Source: Chryseobacterium sp. Leaf180
GTDB taxonomy: Bacteria; Bacteroidota; Bacteroidia; Flavobacteriales; Weeksellaceae
Direction: 5' to 3'
Assembly: GCF_001424585.1 (NCBI RefSeq)
Contig: NZ_LMPJ01000014.1
Location: 21,503-85,502, forward strand
Length of the DNA stretch: 64,000 nucleotides
Positions 45,171-53,049 of this stretch are shown one piece after another. The position numbers and the translations under genes are program-made. The notes under the pieces were generated by a model. The model searched no databases, was not told the DNA's origin, and worked only from the letters and a program-made list of their open reading frames with translations. The first letter of the stretch is position 1, and every line of letters starts with the position of its first letter.

Positions 45171-45198
45171 AAAAATACCAACTCTCGTCGGTATTTTA
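45171..45198 (-). terminator. Terminator of the XRE gene
   Basis: AAAATACC/GGTATTTT with a 10-base loop; on the minus strand it ends in TTTT. Confidence 0.78.
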
Positions 45199-45222
45199 TT
45201 AATTTATAAGTTATCTATTGTG

Positions 45223-45465
45223 TTATGTATCAAAGTCAAAAAAATCCCTCAGCGATATTCCAACGAGATTAGAAAATTTTGCTATTGTATAAATAGTTAA
45301 CCCTCTTTTATTATTTTTACTTTCCCAACGATTTAATATTTGTCTATCGATTTCGAACTTTTTTGCAAACTCAGATTGCGACAAACCAGTACCAGCTCTA
45401 AGAAACTTAATCCTATCAGCAATTTTATTTTTTAATATTATATCTTCCTCAGTAAGTGCGGCCAT
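45223..45465 (-). CDS. XRE-family helix-turn-helix repressor
   Basis: 80 aa from ATG (MAALTEED); the frame extends to a TTG at 45480, which I reject. The HTH is LSQSEFAKKFEIDRQILNRWES (about residues 28-49), followed by a short dimerisation helix. A perfect 13-bp inverted repeat lies 27 bp upstream of the start and overlaps the -33 element of a rightward promoter that reads into the hairpin and the sigma/Cas12f genes. So it is likely both autoregulated and the switch of that transcript. Confidence 0.88.
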   Translation of the reverse strand: MAALTEEDIILKNKIADRIKFLRAGTGLSQSEFAKKFEIDRQILNRWESKNNKRGLTIYTIAKFSNLVGISLRDFFDFDT

Positions 45466-45491
45466 CTTGCAATTTTGCAAAAACCTACAAC

Positions 45492-45521
45492 TTTATTGTA
45501 ATCCACTTGGATTACAATAAA
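45492..45521. promoter_or_regulatory. Perfect palindromic operator of the XRE protein
   Basis: TTTATTGTAATCC, a 4-base spacer (ACTT) and its exact complement GGATTACAATAAA. A 13-bp perfect dyad immediately upstream of an XRE gene is a typical repressor site. Confidence 0.8.
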
Positions 45522-45538
45522 GAATTTTTTTATATTTG
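45507..45538 (+). promoter_or_regulatory. Rightward promoter overlapped by the XRE operator
   Basis: TTG at 45507-45509 and TATATTTG at 45531-45538 with a 21-bp spacer match the Bacteroidetes consensus. Transcription would start near 45545, upstream of the 108-nt hairpin and the sigma gene. Confidence 0.7.
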
Positions 45539-45595
45539 TAAATAACAAAATGCAATTATTCCAATTAAAAAATTGAAGCAATTGCTTAGAATCTC

Positions 45596-45703
45596 GCATT
45601 AGAAAACTGGTAATTTTTATGTGTACGAGAAGATAAGTATCTTTGCCCACGACCGCGGCGTGGGCTCACTTATCGTACACGGGTATACCAGTGCCTCTAA
45701 TGC
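45596..45703 (+). ncRNA. 108-nt imperfect hairpin, candidate regulatory or guide RNA element
   Basis: Four nested stems are visible: GCATTAGA/TCTAATGC, ACTGGTA/TACCAGT, GTGTAC...GATAAGT with ACTTATC...GTACAC, and GCCCACG/CGTGGGC at the tip. The tip contains GCGGCGTGGGCTC (45655-45667), repeated exactly after the Cas12f-like gene at 47821. It would be transcribed from the promoter at 45507. It could be an RNA, a target of the guide, or the footprint of a small element; the structure is certain, the role is not. Confidence 0.5.
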
Positions 45704-45830
45704 TGTAAGTTGAGTTCCACGCCGTTTATTTTGCGCAAGACTAAATAAATAGGATACGATTAATATGTAGAATTCTTCTTTAAATATAAGCAGTTCCTTC
45801 CAGCAATAATTTTGCTAATACAGACTGCTT

Positions 45831-46645
45831 ATGAAAAGAATAAACACTCTACCCCGAAAGTTAACCGATTTTCAGTTGTTTGAGCTACTGAAAGAAGGCA
45901 ATCCTGTCGCTCTAAATCATCTTCATCTACGTTATAAAAGACTTCTCTTCTGGCTTGGATGGCAGGTGTTGAAGGATGATTTTGTAGTAGACACTATTGT
46001 TCAAGATACCTTTCTCAAATTGTGGACACACCGAGACACCATTGAAACGCCTGATCATATTACCGGCTTTTTACGTTTTGTTATGAAAAGGGATTGTATA
46101 GCATATGTCAGTGCTCCCAGAAATAAATTCACCCGCCTGATGGCTTCTCTCGATAGTTTTGAGAATTATCAGGAATATCTTGCAGGTTACGATCCTTTGA
46201 AAGATAAAGAGTATTTACACAGCTAGAATCCGATCAGAACAAATTCGATGAAATCAAAAAGGTGTTAGCCGTATTGAATCCCAAAAGAAAACACCTAATA
46301 GAACTCTGCCTTGAATATGGCTTTCAGTATAAATCCATTGCAGAAGCTATGGGAAGTAGTGTGACGGGCATTAGCATGGAGATAAGCAAAGCCATAGATG
46401 AGCTTCGTAAAATCCTTAAACTCACTTCTTTTGAGCCGCCACAAGAAAAAAATTTCAATAAAGAAGAGCAGTCAGAAAAACTCAGCAGTCAGCAGCTCGA
46501 GATCATCAAAAGACGGTTTGAGCATAAATCTTCGTTTGCGATAATTGCACAAGAACTCAAACTGCCTGAAAAAGAAGTCCATCGAAAATTTCTGTACGCC
46601 TGGCAGCATCTTCAAAATCAAAACCGATATGAAATACCCCTTTGA
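45831..46645 (+). pseudogene. ECF sigma-70 factor, frameshifted (partner of Cas12f-like gene)
   Basis: The first part (45831-46226, 131 codons) holds sigma region 2: LLKEGNPVALNHLHLRY, then DTIVQDTFLKLWTHRD. After DPLKDKE the correct continuation moves to another frame, reading VFTQLESDQNKFDEIKK and on through 46262-46645 with region 4 (YGFQYKSIAEAMGSS) and a second HTH-like part (FAIIAQELKLPEKEV). One base is missing between about 46150 and 46226; no classical slippery sequence is there. Intact, it would be about 270 aa, longer than a plain ECF sigma because of the extra C-terminal helix-turn-helix. The next gene begins one base after its stop, so both were coexpressed. Confidence 0.82.
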
Positions 46646-46646
46646 T

Positions 46647-47741
46647 ATGGAAAAATCTACGATAACCCTGACCCGAAAAATTCAGCTTGTGATCGATATT
46701 CCATCTGATGATAAAAACCAGTTGTGGGAAAAGCTCTACCGGTATCAAAACCGCTGTTTCCGGGCGGCTAATTTGATTGTTTCCCATCTGTACGTACAGG
46801 AAATGATCAAGGATTTCTTTTACCTCACTGACAAAATTCAATACAAACTGGCTGATGAAAAAAAAGATGAAATGGGAATCTTCGACCGTTCGAAAACAAA
46901 CACCACGGCACGCCTGATATTTGACCGTTTCAAGGGAGAAATCCCCAACGACATTCTGGGATGCCTGAACAATACAATTCAATCCACCTTTTCCAAAAAC
47001 AAAGCTTAGTATTGGCAGGGAACGCAATCTTTAAGAAACTTTAAAAAAGACATTCCCATTCCGCTTCCGGTCTAGTGCATCAGTAAAATGAAGTATGATC
47101 CAGACAAGAAAGCATTTACCTTCAATATGTTTGCGATCCCTGTTAAAACCTACTTAGGGAGAGATTTCTCTGATAAGCATTTGGTACTGGAACGCCTTCT
47201 AAGAGAAGAGATCAAACTACGCAACTCAAACGTTCAACTGAAAGACGGAAAAATCTTTTGGCTGGCGGTCTTTGAATTTGAAAAGGAAAACCACGGTTTA
47301 AAACCTGAAATCATTGCTGAAGCATCATTGTCATTAGAACATCCAATTGTGGTAAAAGCCAATAATGTGCGAATGAATATTGGCTCGAAAGAGGAATTCC
47401 TATACCGCAGGTTGGCGATACAAGCCAGCAATAAAAGGATTCGAGTTGGAGTCCCCTATTCCCGTTCAGGACACGGAACCAAACGCAAACAGAAGGCACT
47501 GCAAAAAACAGAAGATCTGGAAAGCCGCTACGTCAGCCACCGGCTTCATGTGTACAGCCGACAGCTGATCGATTTCTGCATCCGGCAGCAGGCGGGCACG
47601 CTGATTCTTAAAGATCAGGAAGACAAAATAGGGATTGCCAAAGAACAGGAGTTTGTACTTCGCAACTGGAGCTATTATGAATTGCAGACCAAAATAAAAT
47701 ACAAAGAAGAAAAGGCAGGTATCGAATTGATCATTGGATAG
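46647..47741 (+). pseudogene. Nuclease-dead Cas12f/TnpB-like protein, interrupted by two TAG codons
   Basis: One frame of 365 codons from MEKSTITLTRK, with TAG at 47007-47009 and 47073-47075; sequence between and after the stops is coding-like (YWQGTQSLRNF; AFTFNMFAIP). The C-terminal part is the TnpB/Cas12 RuvC region: EEFLYRRLAIQASNKR, SHRLHVYSRQLIDFCIRQQAGTLI with FVLRNWSYYELQTKIKYK. At RuvC-I the usual Asp is Ser (SLSLEHP), at RuvC-II the Glu appears to be Lys (LILKDQE), and the protein ends before RuvC-III and the zinc finger. So it cannot cut. Fusion in one operon with an ECF sigma matches reported dCas12f-sigma RNA-guided transcription systems. The product of this copy is probably not made in full. 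Confidence 0.8.
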
Positions 47742-47751
47742 CTGAAAAAAT

Positions 47752-47840
47752 AACGAGGGTGCCTGTACACCCGCAGGGTGAGGTCTTGAAACACTCACTG
47801 AATACCGAAAGGTATATGCAGCGGCGTGGGCTCTTTTTTT
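47752..47840 (+). ncRNA. Candidate guide-RNA scaffold downstream of the Cas12f-like gene
   Basis: Three hairpins follow one another: GGGTG/CACCC (47757-47772), GTGAG/CTCAC (47778-47798) and ATACC-GAAA-GGTAT (47802-47815). Then comes ATGCA and the motif GCGGCGTGGGCTC (47821-47833), followed by T7. The end of the scaffold (GAAAGGTATATGCAGC) resembles the GAAAGGAATGCAAC end of Cas12f guide RNAs, so bases from about 47821 would be the guide. The same 13 bases occur at 45655. Position beside a Cas12f relative is strong support; transcription is not shown. Confidence 0.6.
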
Positions 47841-47842
47841 AT

Positions 47843-47887
47843 CAGGCTGTAGGCTGTAGGCTGTAGGCTGTAGGCTGTAGGCTGTAA
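47843..47887. repeat. Heptanucleotide tandem repeat (AGGCTGT)
   Basis: The 7-bp unit is repeated six times and trails off into degenerate copies (TAGGCAGGAGGC) to about 47930. It starts right behind the T7 of the candidate guide RNA. Confidence 0.92.
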
Positions 47888-48278
47888 GCAATAGGCTTTA
47901 GGCAGGAGGCGGTAGGCAGGAGGCGTGAGTTGTGAATGGGTCAATCAGTGAATGGTGAATTGTCAATTTGAGGAGATGTAACTAGGGTGAAAGTTTATAA
48001 ATAAACTCCCATAACAGTAAATAAAAAAATATACCTATTGACACTACCTATTAAAGAGCTTAAGGTCGAAAATCCATACCATTTTCCCCCAATACAGTGA
48101 TACGCGTGTAACCTCGATTTTCATCTATTTTTAGGGCCAACGTTTCGGCATTCATAGCAAAACGTTCATCTAAGATCTCTCATTTCATCACCTTGAATGT
48201 ACGCTTTATTACAATGTATAAACACTTTTATATCCTATTTATATCCTCAAAAAGTCCTTTGAGGATGTTTCTAAAGGC
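47888..48278. other. Gap with a gene remnant and an inverted repeat
   Basis: On the minus strand, 48060-48170 reads as a C-terminal fragment (FAMNAETLALKIDENRGYTR...) without start or upstream domain, a likely relic. ATCCTCAAA/TTTGAGGAT (48243-48266) forms a hairpin after the next leftward gene but lacks a clear T-run. No complete gene. Confidence 0.5.
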
Positions 48279-50084
48279 TTAACGTACAATCATTGTAAAA
48301 GACTTTAAAATTTCGTTTTTGGAATCAGATACTTTTAAAATATAGCTTGCTGAAATTAAAAAACCTGTTAACTCAAAATTAATTTTCTTTTGTTTTGAAA
48401 TGTTTTGCTGATAAACCATTCTTCCTGAAGCATCGAAAATCTGCATTTTACAATTTTCTTTTTCCAAAAGATCTCCCTGCAAAGAAAAATTACCATTATT
48501 GGGATTATCAAATAACTGTAAATCTTTACTATCGGTTACCTCATTGGTTCCCAATTCGCTTCTATCGTCAAATCTTGCAATAAAACCTGTATAAAAATTT
48601 GTGGTTTGCAGAGGCAATTGTGGTTGGTAAGTTCCGGCTGTTGAAATACCTGTAGAAGCATTAGTAGCACCTACCAAGTAAAACTGCCCATTGCCCCGGG
48701 GATAAACGGAAATCACCGGAACACTTAAATTTGCGGGACTATTACTTCCTCCATAGTAGGAGCACCATTGCTGATTTCCCGAGGTGTCGAACTTAGCAAA
48801 ATATAATGCAGTTCCGTTTGAGGTGCTTACCGGGTTGGTCTCCTGATAGGCTCCCGGGGTTGCTATATTATTGGTTTGTCCGTAGCTGGCTCCGGTAATA
48901 AAAATGCTATTTTCTGTCAGTGCCAACTGTCCATGAGCCAAAGCATGGTCATAACCATTACTTCCAAAATATGTTCCCCATACTCTGTTTCCTGTTTCAT
49001 CCATTTTTACCAAAAAATAATCGGTATCTCCTGTAGGTGTCGCTTTAAAAGCTCCCGGAGTAGCAAAATAACCGGTAGCACCTGTAAAAAGAAACTGAAT
49101 GCCCAAAAAATAAATACCGGTAGCATTTACTTTCAAAATTGTGGGAACATCTCCCCCTGTGGATGACGGGTCGCCAATATACGTTCCCCATACCCTGTTT
49201 CCTGCTGCGGTATCCATTTTGGTGAGCGCAAAATTTGTAGGTGTTGGCTGCCATGTACCGGGAGTTGCCATTTGCGAATTCGAACCGTCAGACATAATGT
49301 ACAGATGATTGTTGTAATAAGCAATGTCAACAACACTCTGTCTGCTGTGAAAGTAAGTAGTCCATTGCAACTGGCCGGCAGAAGACAGTTTTGCAATAAA
49401 TACATTGTGATACGGTAGATTGGTCGTAGGATCTATATCTACAGTATAATTAGGCTGAAAAGTACCTGACGTACCCATATTCTGAAGCTGTGTTGACCCC
49501 TGTACATAAATATTTCCGCTGTCGTCCTGCACAATACGTTCTACATTGTCCGGGAGGAAGGATTTCCAAAGTAAAGTTCCGTTACTGCCTTTTTTATACA
49601 GCATTTTTGTTTCTGTAGAAGAGGCACTATTGGGGTTAGAAGTAAACCACACATTGCTGCCTGCGACATCTGCAGCATTGTATTTTTTAGTATAAATTCC
49701 ATTACCGCTTCCGTCAAACGCCCACTGATAACCGTCACTGCTGTCATTGGGAGATACATATTCGCTAAGCAGTGCGTTGCCGGTACTGTTGAAAACTCCA
49801 TGCAGGGTATTGTAGGACGTACTGCTGTCTACATAATTGGTGCTGTTGACTATGTATTGATTATACTGAGTATCCGTTAAAGTCGTTTGACCAAAATAAA
49901 CTGTACCATTTATATAAATAGTATTGGGGAGTGAAGGATTAAAAAATACATAGCCCATATGATCGGGGCCGCCAAGCTCCGTGACTGCAGGACCGTAGTA
50001 GGTGCCGTAGGTTCTTTGATAATCAAAACTTTGCGCTGGGTACAAAGACGACAGGACGAAAAAGAAAAATAAAATTATTTTCAT
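48279..50084 (-). CDS. Secreted T9SS protein of propeller-like repeats
   Basis: 601 aa. A signal peptide ends near residue 18 (LYPAQS). The body has repeated blades marked by NRVWGTYIG/NRVWGTYFG, QWTTYFHS and QWCSYYGG, each followed by ATPGA-type turns, so it is a beta-propeller of the SBBP/TECPR-like kind. The C terminus is a T9SS sorting domain (LFDNPNNGNFSLQG ... MIVR). It is a close paralogue of the gene at 50188 and lies 103 bp after it on the same strand. Such proteins are secreted adhesins or surface layer parts; no enzyme motif is visible. Confidence 0.82.
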   Translation of the reverse strand: MKIILFFFFVLSSLYPAQSFDYQRTYGTYYGPAVTELGGPDHMGYVFFNPSLPNTIYINGTVYFGQTTLTDTQYNQYIVNSTNYVDSSTSYNTLHGVFNSTGNALLSEYVSPNDSSDGYQWAFDGSGNGIYTKKYNAADVAGSNVWFTSNPNSASSTETKMLYKKGSNGTLLWKSFLPDNVERIVQDDSGNIYVQGSTQLQNMGTSGTFQPNYTVDIDPTTNLPYHNVFIAKLSSAGQLQWTTYFHSRQSVVDIAYYNNHLYIMSDGSNSQMATPGTWQPTPTNFALTKMDTAAGNRVWGTYIGDPSSTGGDVPTILKVNATGIYFLGIQFLFTGATGYFATPGAFKATPTGDTDYFLVKMDETGNRVWGTYFGSNGYDHALAHGQLALTENSIFITGASYGQTNNIATPGAYQETNPVSTSNGTALYFAKFDTSGNQQWCSYYGGSNSPANLSVPVISVYPRGNGQFYLVGATNASTGISTAGTYQPQLPLQTTNFYTGFIARFDDRSELGTNEVTDSKDLQLFDNPNNGNFSLQGDLLEKENCKMQIFDASGRMVYQQNISKQKKINFELTGFLISASYILKVSDSKNEILKSFTMIVR

Positions 50085-50187
50085 ATACAGGTGATTAGAA
50101 TTTTAAAATGCTTTCTCAGTAAATCCTGCGCTAAGAAAGCCTACTTACAGTAACATTATCTATTATCTATTATGCCTGGTGAAAATA

Positions 50188-52002
50188 TTATTTCTTCACA
50201 ACCAGTTTAAATGTTTTTAATGCTTCCCCATTATCTGAAGATACGTTGAAAATATAAGTGCCGGATACAAAAAGATTTTCTAACGAGAATCTGTGAATTT
50301 TACCTTTTGGTAAGTCTTCTTTATAGATTAGTTTTCCGGAAATATCAAAAATGTGGATTTTGCAATTTGTGGTGCTTAATACATCTCCTGTTATGTTGAA
50401 ATTCCCGTTATTCGGGTTATTAAAAAGCTTAATTTGACCAGCTTTTGTATTTTCTGATGTTGCGAGGTTCCTGGACGCAAACTTAGCAATAAAAAAAGTG
50501 TAGTCTGAACTGCCTGGCCCTGCTATTGGTAGGATTGCGGGTTGAAATGCTCCTTCTGCTGAGAACCCGTTGTGGTTTGCCGTAATTCCAGCCAGGTAGA
50601 ATGACTCTGAATTATTTGAAAAAAAGGATTTTACAGATCCACCAAGGAATATTCCTAAAGAGACATCAGTAGCTCCGTAGTAAGAAGAAACAACCAATTC
50701 TCCAGATGTATTAAACATTGCAAAAAAAATATCAGGTACACTCAGGTTGGGCTTTACGTTTACAAAAGCGTTTGCACTGGCAATATTCTGACTGAGTGTT
50801 CCCCCGGAAATCAATATTTTGCTGCCTTTTACATCCAGACTGGAAAATTCGTCTGATTCTGTACCTCCAAAATACGTGCTCCAAACCCGCTGTCCGGAAA
50901 AATCAAATTTACTTATCACAATATCCTCATTTCCCGCCGGTTGCGCCTGATATGCTCCCGGAGTTGCAAAATAGTTGGTATTATTCGCTGAATAAATTTC
51001 AATAGACAGACCTAATGTATAAATCCCGCTTTCTGTTACTTTTATTTGCGAGATGCTGCCGTAATTATCAGAAGGCCCATAATATGTACCCCAGATTCTT
51101 TGTCCAGTATTGGCACTAAATCTCGAAATAGCACTGAGCGCTTTGGTTTGCTGAAATGTGCCATTGGTGGCAAGTTGTGTATTTGTCCCTAAGAAATCTG
51201 AACTGGTAACTAAGTACAGATCTCCATTATATTCATCAAGTGATGATATTTCTTCGGCAGGATAGTAGGTCGACCATATTTTCTGTCCCAAAGAATTAAG
51301 TTTTACGAGATAAGCATTCTGTCTGAGGCTTCCATTTACGTAATCTAATACAAAACTGCTCTGGTAACTTCCCGTATCTGCCAGGTCTTGTTTTTTGGTA
51401 CGTCCGGCGAAGTATATATTTCCTGCAGTGTCTGTTGTAAAGCTTAGATCTGAAATACCTGCAGGAATGAATGTTCTCCATAGAAATATACCGTTAGCGT
51501 CATACTTTGCTAAAAGTGATGTTCTGTTGTTTTCTATATCCTCTACTATAGAACCTGTAAGCCAAACTCCTGTACTTGCGGATGCATTCAGTATATTTTT
51601 TGATTCGTTTACATAATAACTTCCATCCTCATCACGATATATTATTCTCTCGCTTTCGGATGTGCTTAATGTAGCACCAGGAACCGCATATTTTGAATAG
51701 AGCAAAGAACCATTATCACTGATCTTGCCTTCTAAGCGATTGCCTATTCCGGGAGTAAATCCCTGCATGCCTGAAGTGATAAACTGGTTGTAATAAGTGG
51801 TATTTGAGCTACTATTGTATTGTCTGTCAATGATAATATTACCATCATTAACCTCTGTTGCTTTATAACTGGTGGGTCCCGTAGTTCCGTTGGTATAAAC
51901 TCCACCAAAATAAGTTCCCCAGCTTCTTTCGTAGAACTGAGAAACCTGTGCAGAATATAATCCTGCAAAAAATACTAAACTGTAGAAAATAGAATTCTTC
52001 AT
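50188..52002 (-). CDS. Secreted T9SS protein of propeller-like repeats (paralogue)
   Basis: 604 aa, same plan as its neighbour: signal peptide to about residue 18 (LYSAQV), blades with QRIWGTYYG, QRVWSTYFGG and VSSYYGA, and a T9SS domain (LFNNPNNGNFNITG ... LVVKK). The two are tandem duplicates, diverged but collinear along their length. They begin almost identically (FYERSWGTYFGG here, YQRTYGTYYGP there). A small secreted protein gene lies upstream. Function unknown; possible surface adhesion. Confidence 0.82.
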   Translation of the reverse strand: MKNSIFYSLVFFAGLYSAQVSQFYERSWGTYFGGVYTNGTTGPTSYKATEVNDGNIIIDRQYNSSSNTTYYNQFITSGMQGFTPGIGNRLEGKISDNGSLLYSKYAVPGATLSTSESERIIYRDEDGSYYVNESKNILNASASTGVWLTGSIVEDIENNRTSLLAKYDANGIFLWRTFIPAGISDLSFTTDTAGNIYFAGRTKKQDLADTGSYQSSFVLDYVNGSLRQNAYLVKLNSLGQKIWSTYYPAEEISSLDEYNGDLYLVTSSDFLGTNTQLATNGTFQQTKALSAISRFSANTGQRIWGTYYGPSDNYGSISQIKVTESGIYTLGLSIEIYSANNTNYFATPGAYQAQPAGNEDIVISKFDFSGQRVWSTYFGGTESDEFSSLDVKGSKILISGGTLSQNIASANAFVNVKPNLSVPDIFFAMFNTSGELVVSSYYGATDVSLGIFLGGSVKSFFSNNSESFYLAGITANHNGFSAEGAFQPAILPIAGPGSSDYTFFIAKFASRNLATSENTKAGQIKLFNNPNNGNFNITGDVLSTTNCKIHIFDISGKLIYKEDLPKGKIHRFSLENLFVSGTYIFNVSSDNGEALKTFKLVVKK

Positions 52003-52024
52003 CTTTACTGAATATTTAAGTTTG

Positions 52025-52356
52025 TTACGCCACCGATAATATACCGATCAGCATAATTGTGTCTCCAACATCAGGAACACATTCACTGGAAGAACTGCAT
52101 CCTATGCCACCTATTGAACACCTGCAATTATTATAACGATTTAAATAAAAGGATTTCCTGCAGGATCTCCAGACAATACCGGTGGACTGACCCAATTGGT
52201 CAGGTTAGAAGTATAACCGCCAGTTGTATTTTGTAGGTTATTTGCTAATGATGTACAGTGCAAACCGTCAGAAGAAAAATGAAATCTATTTATCTGTCCA
52301 CGTGAGAAAAACAGCTGAAATGTAATCACTGTAAATAAGAAAAGTATTTTTTTCAT
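52025..52356 (-). pseudogene. Small secreted Cys-rich protein, frameshifted
   Basis: The first frame (52356-52141, 71 codons) has a signal peptide ending near RGQ and then IFHFSS-like polar sequence. It stops at TAA, but shifting one base after CCT TTT lets the reading continue as FYLNRYNNCRCSIGGIGC SSSSECVPDVGDT to a TAA at 52025. One T missing from a T-run (four instead of five) would explain the break, so sequencing error or phase variation are alternatives to decay. It precedes the two T9SS genes and may belong with them. Product unknown. Confidence 0.5.
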
Positions 52357-52736
52357 AATTACTGTTTTAATAAGTGTTTATCCCCTACGTGAAGACTGTA
52401 TATAGAATTTCACAGCCAAATTAATCATTTTTTACGAATATCATTATATAATCTACAAAACAATCACTTAAAACAGTAGAATCGCAGTTTAGAATATAAT
52501 ATCTAAATTTTTGTATACCATAATTTCAAATTTAACTCAATATATTAAAACAACGGAATGTCTCTAACAAATGAATCTTAACTCATTGGAATTCAAAAAG
52601 TTAGTAAAGCTGTTACATTTACTCGAAAACAAATGAAAAATTTTGCCAAGCCAGGTTTTTATACAAAGCAGCCTGATGATTATGGCGCCGCTATTTTTTA
52701 TCATTCAGGTGCGAAATCAGCTCCGTATGAAACCTA
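52357..52736. other. Gap with a gene fragment
   Basis: Besides AT-rich leader sequence, the plus strand holds an open stretch (about 52585-52785) containing MKNFAKPGFYTKQPDDYG and ending GFACMSVNNEIS; it overlaps the 3' end of the cupin copy and looks like a leftover of another gene. I do not recognise it. Confidence 0.4.
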
Positions 52737-53049
52737 TCAATTTCCCGGTTTTGCCTGTATGAGTGTTAATAATGAGATTTCATGAACCGTATGCGCAGAT
52801 ACAAAATGAGAAGTCCGTTTTTTCCGGTGAGGCACAGTAGATTTGAAAGAACCGTCTTCAGAAATCTCATAAATCTTATCTACATAACTACCATTTAGAA
52901 TGTGGGTTGTAAAACTAAAAGGGTGAGCGTGAATGTGTTCGTTCCGCTCTTTTGCACTGAAAGATGTATAACTGTATCGAAAGGAAGACCGATCAGATGA
53001 TGCTTCATGAAAACAGCATTTATCTTTTCACGCTTTATTTTTAATTTTA
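52737..53049 (-). pseudogene. Broken copy of the cupin-fold gene
   Basis: The start MLKLKIKREKINAVFMKHHLIGLP parallels the intact gene at 2703. After TVIH the frame shifts by one missing base and continues ERNEHIHAHPFSFTTHILNGSYVDKIYEI, matching DEHEHIHDHPFGF of the intact protein. It diverges after HEIS, and the last 40 residues are gone. Clearly a decayed duplicate. Confidence 0.8.

Noticed and set aside
47843..47930. A CRISPR-like array from the AGGCTGT repeats
   Set aside because: The units are 7 bp and directly adjacent, with no spacers; it is a microsatellite.
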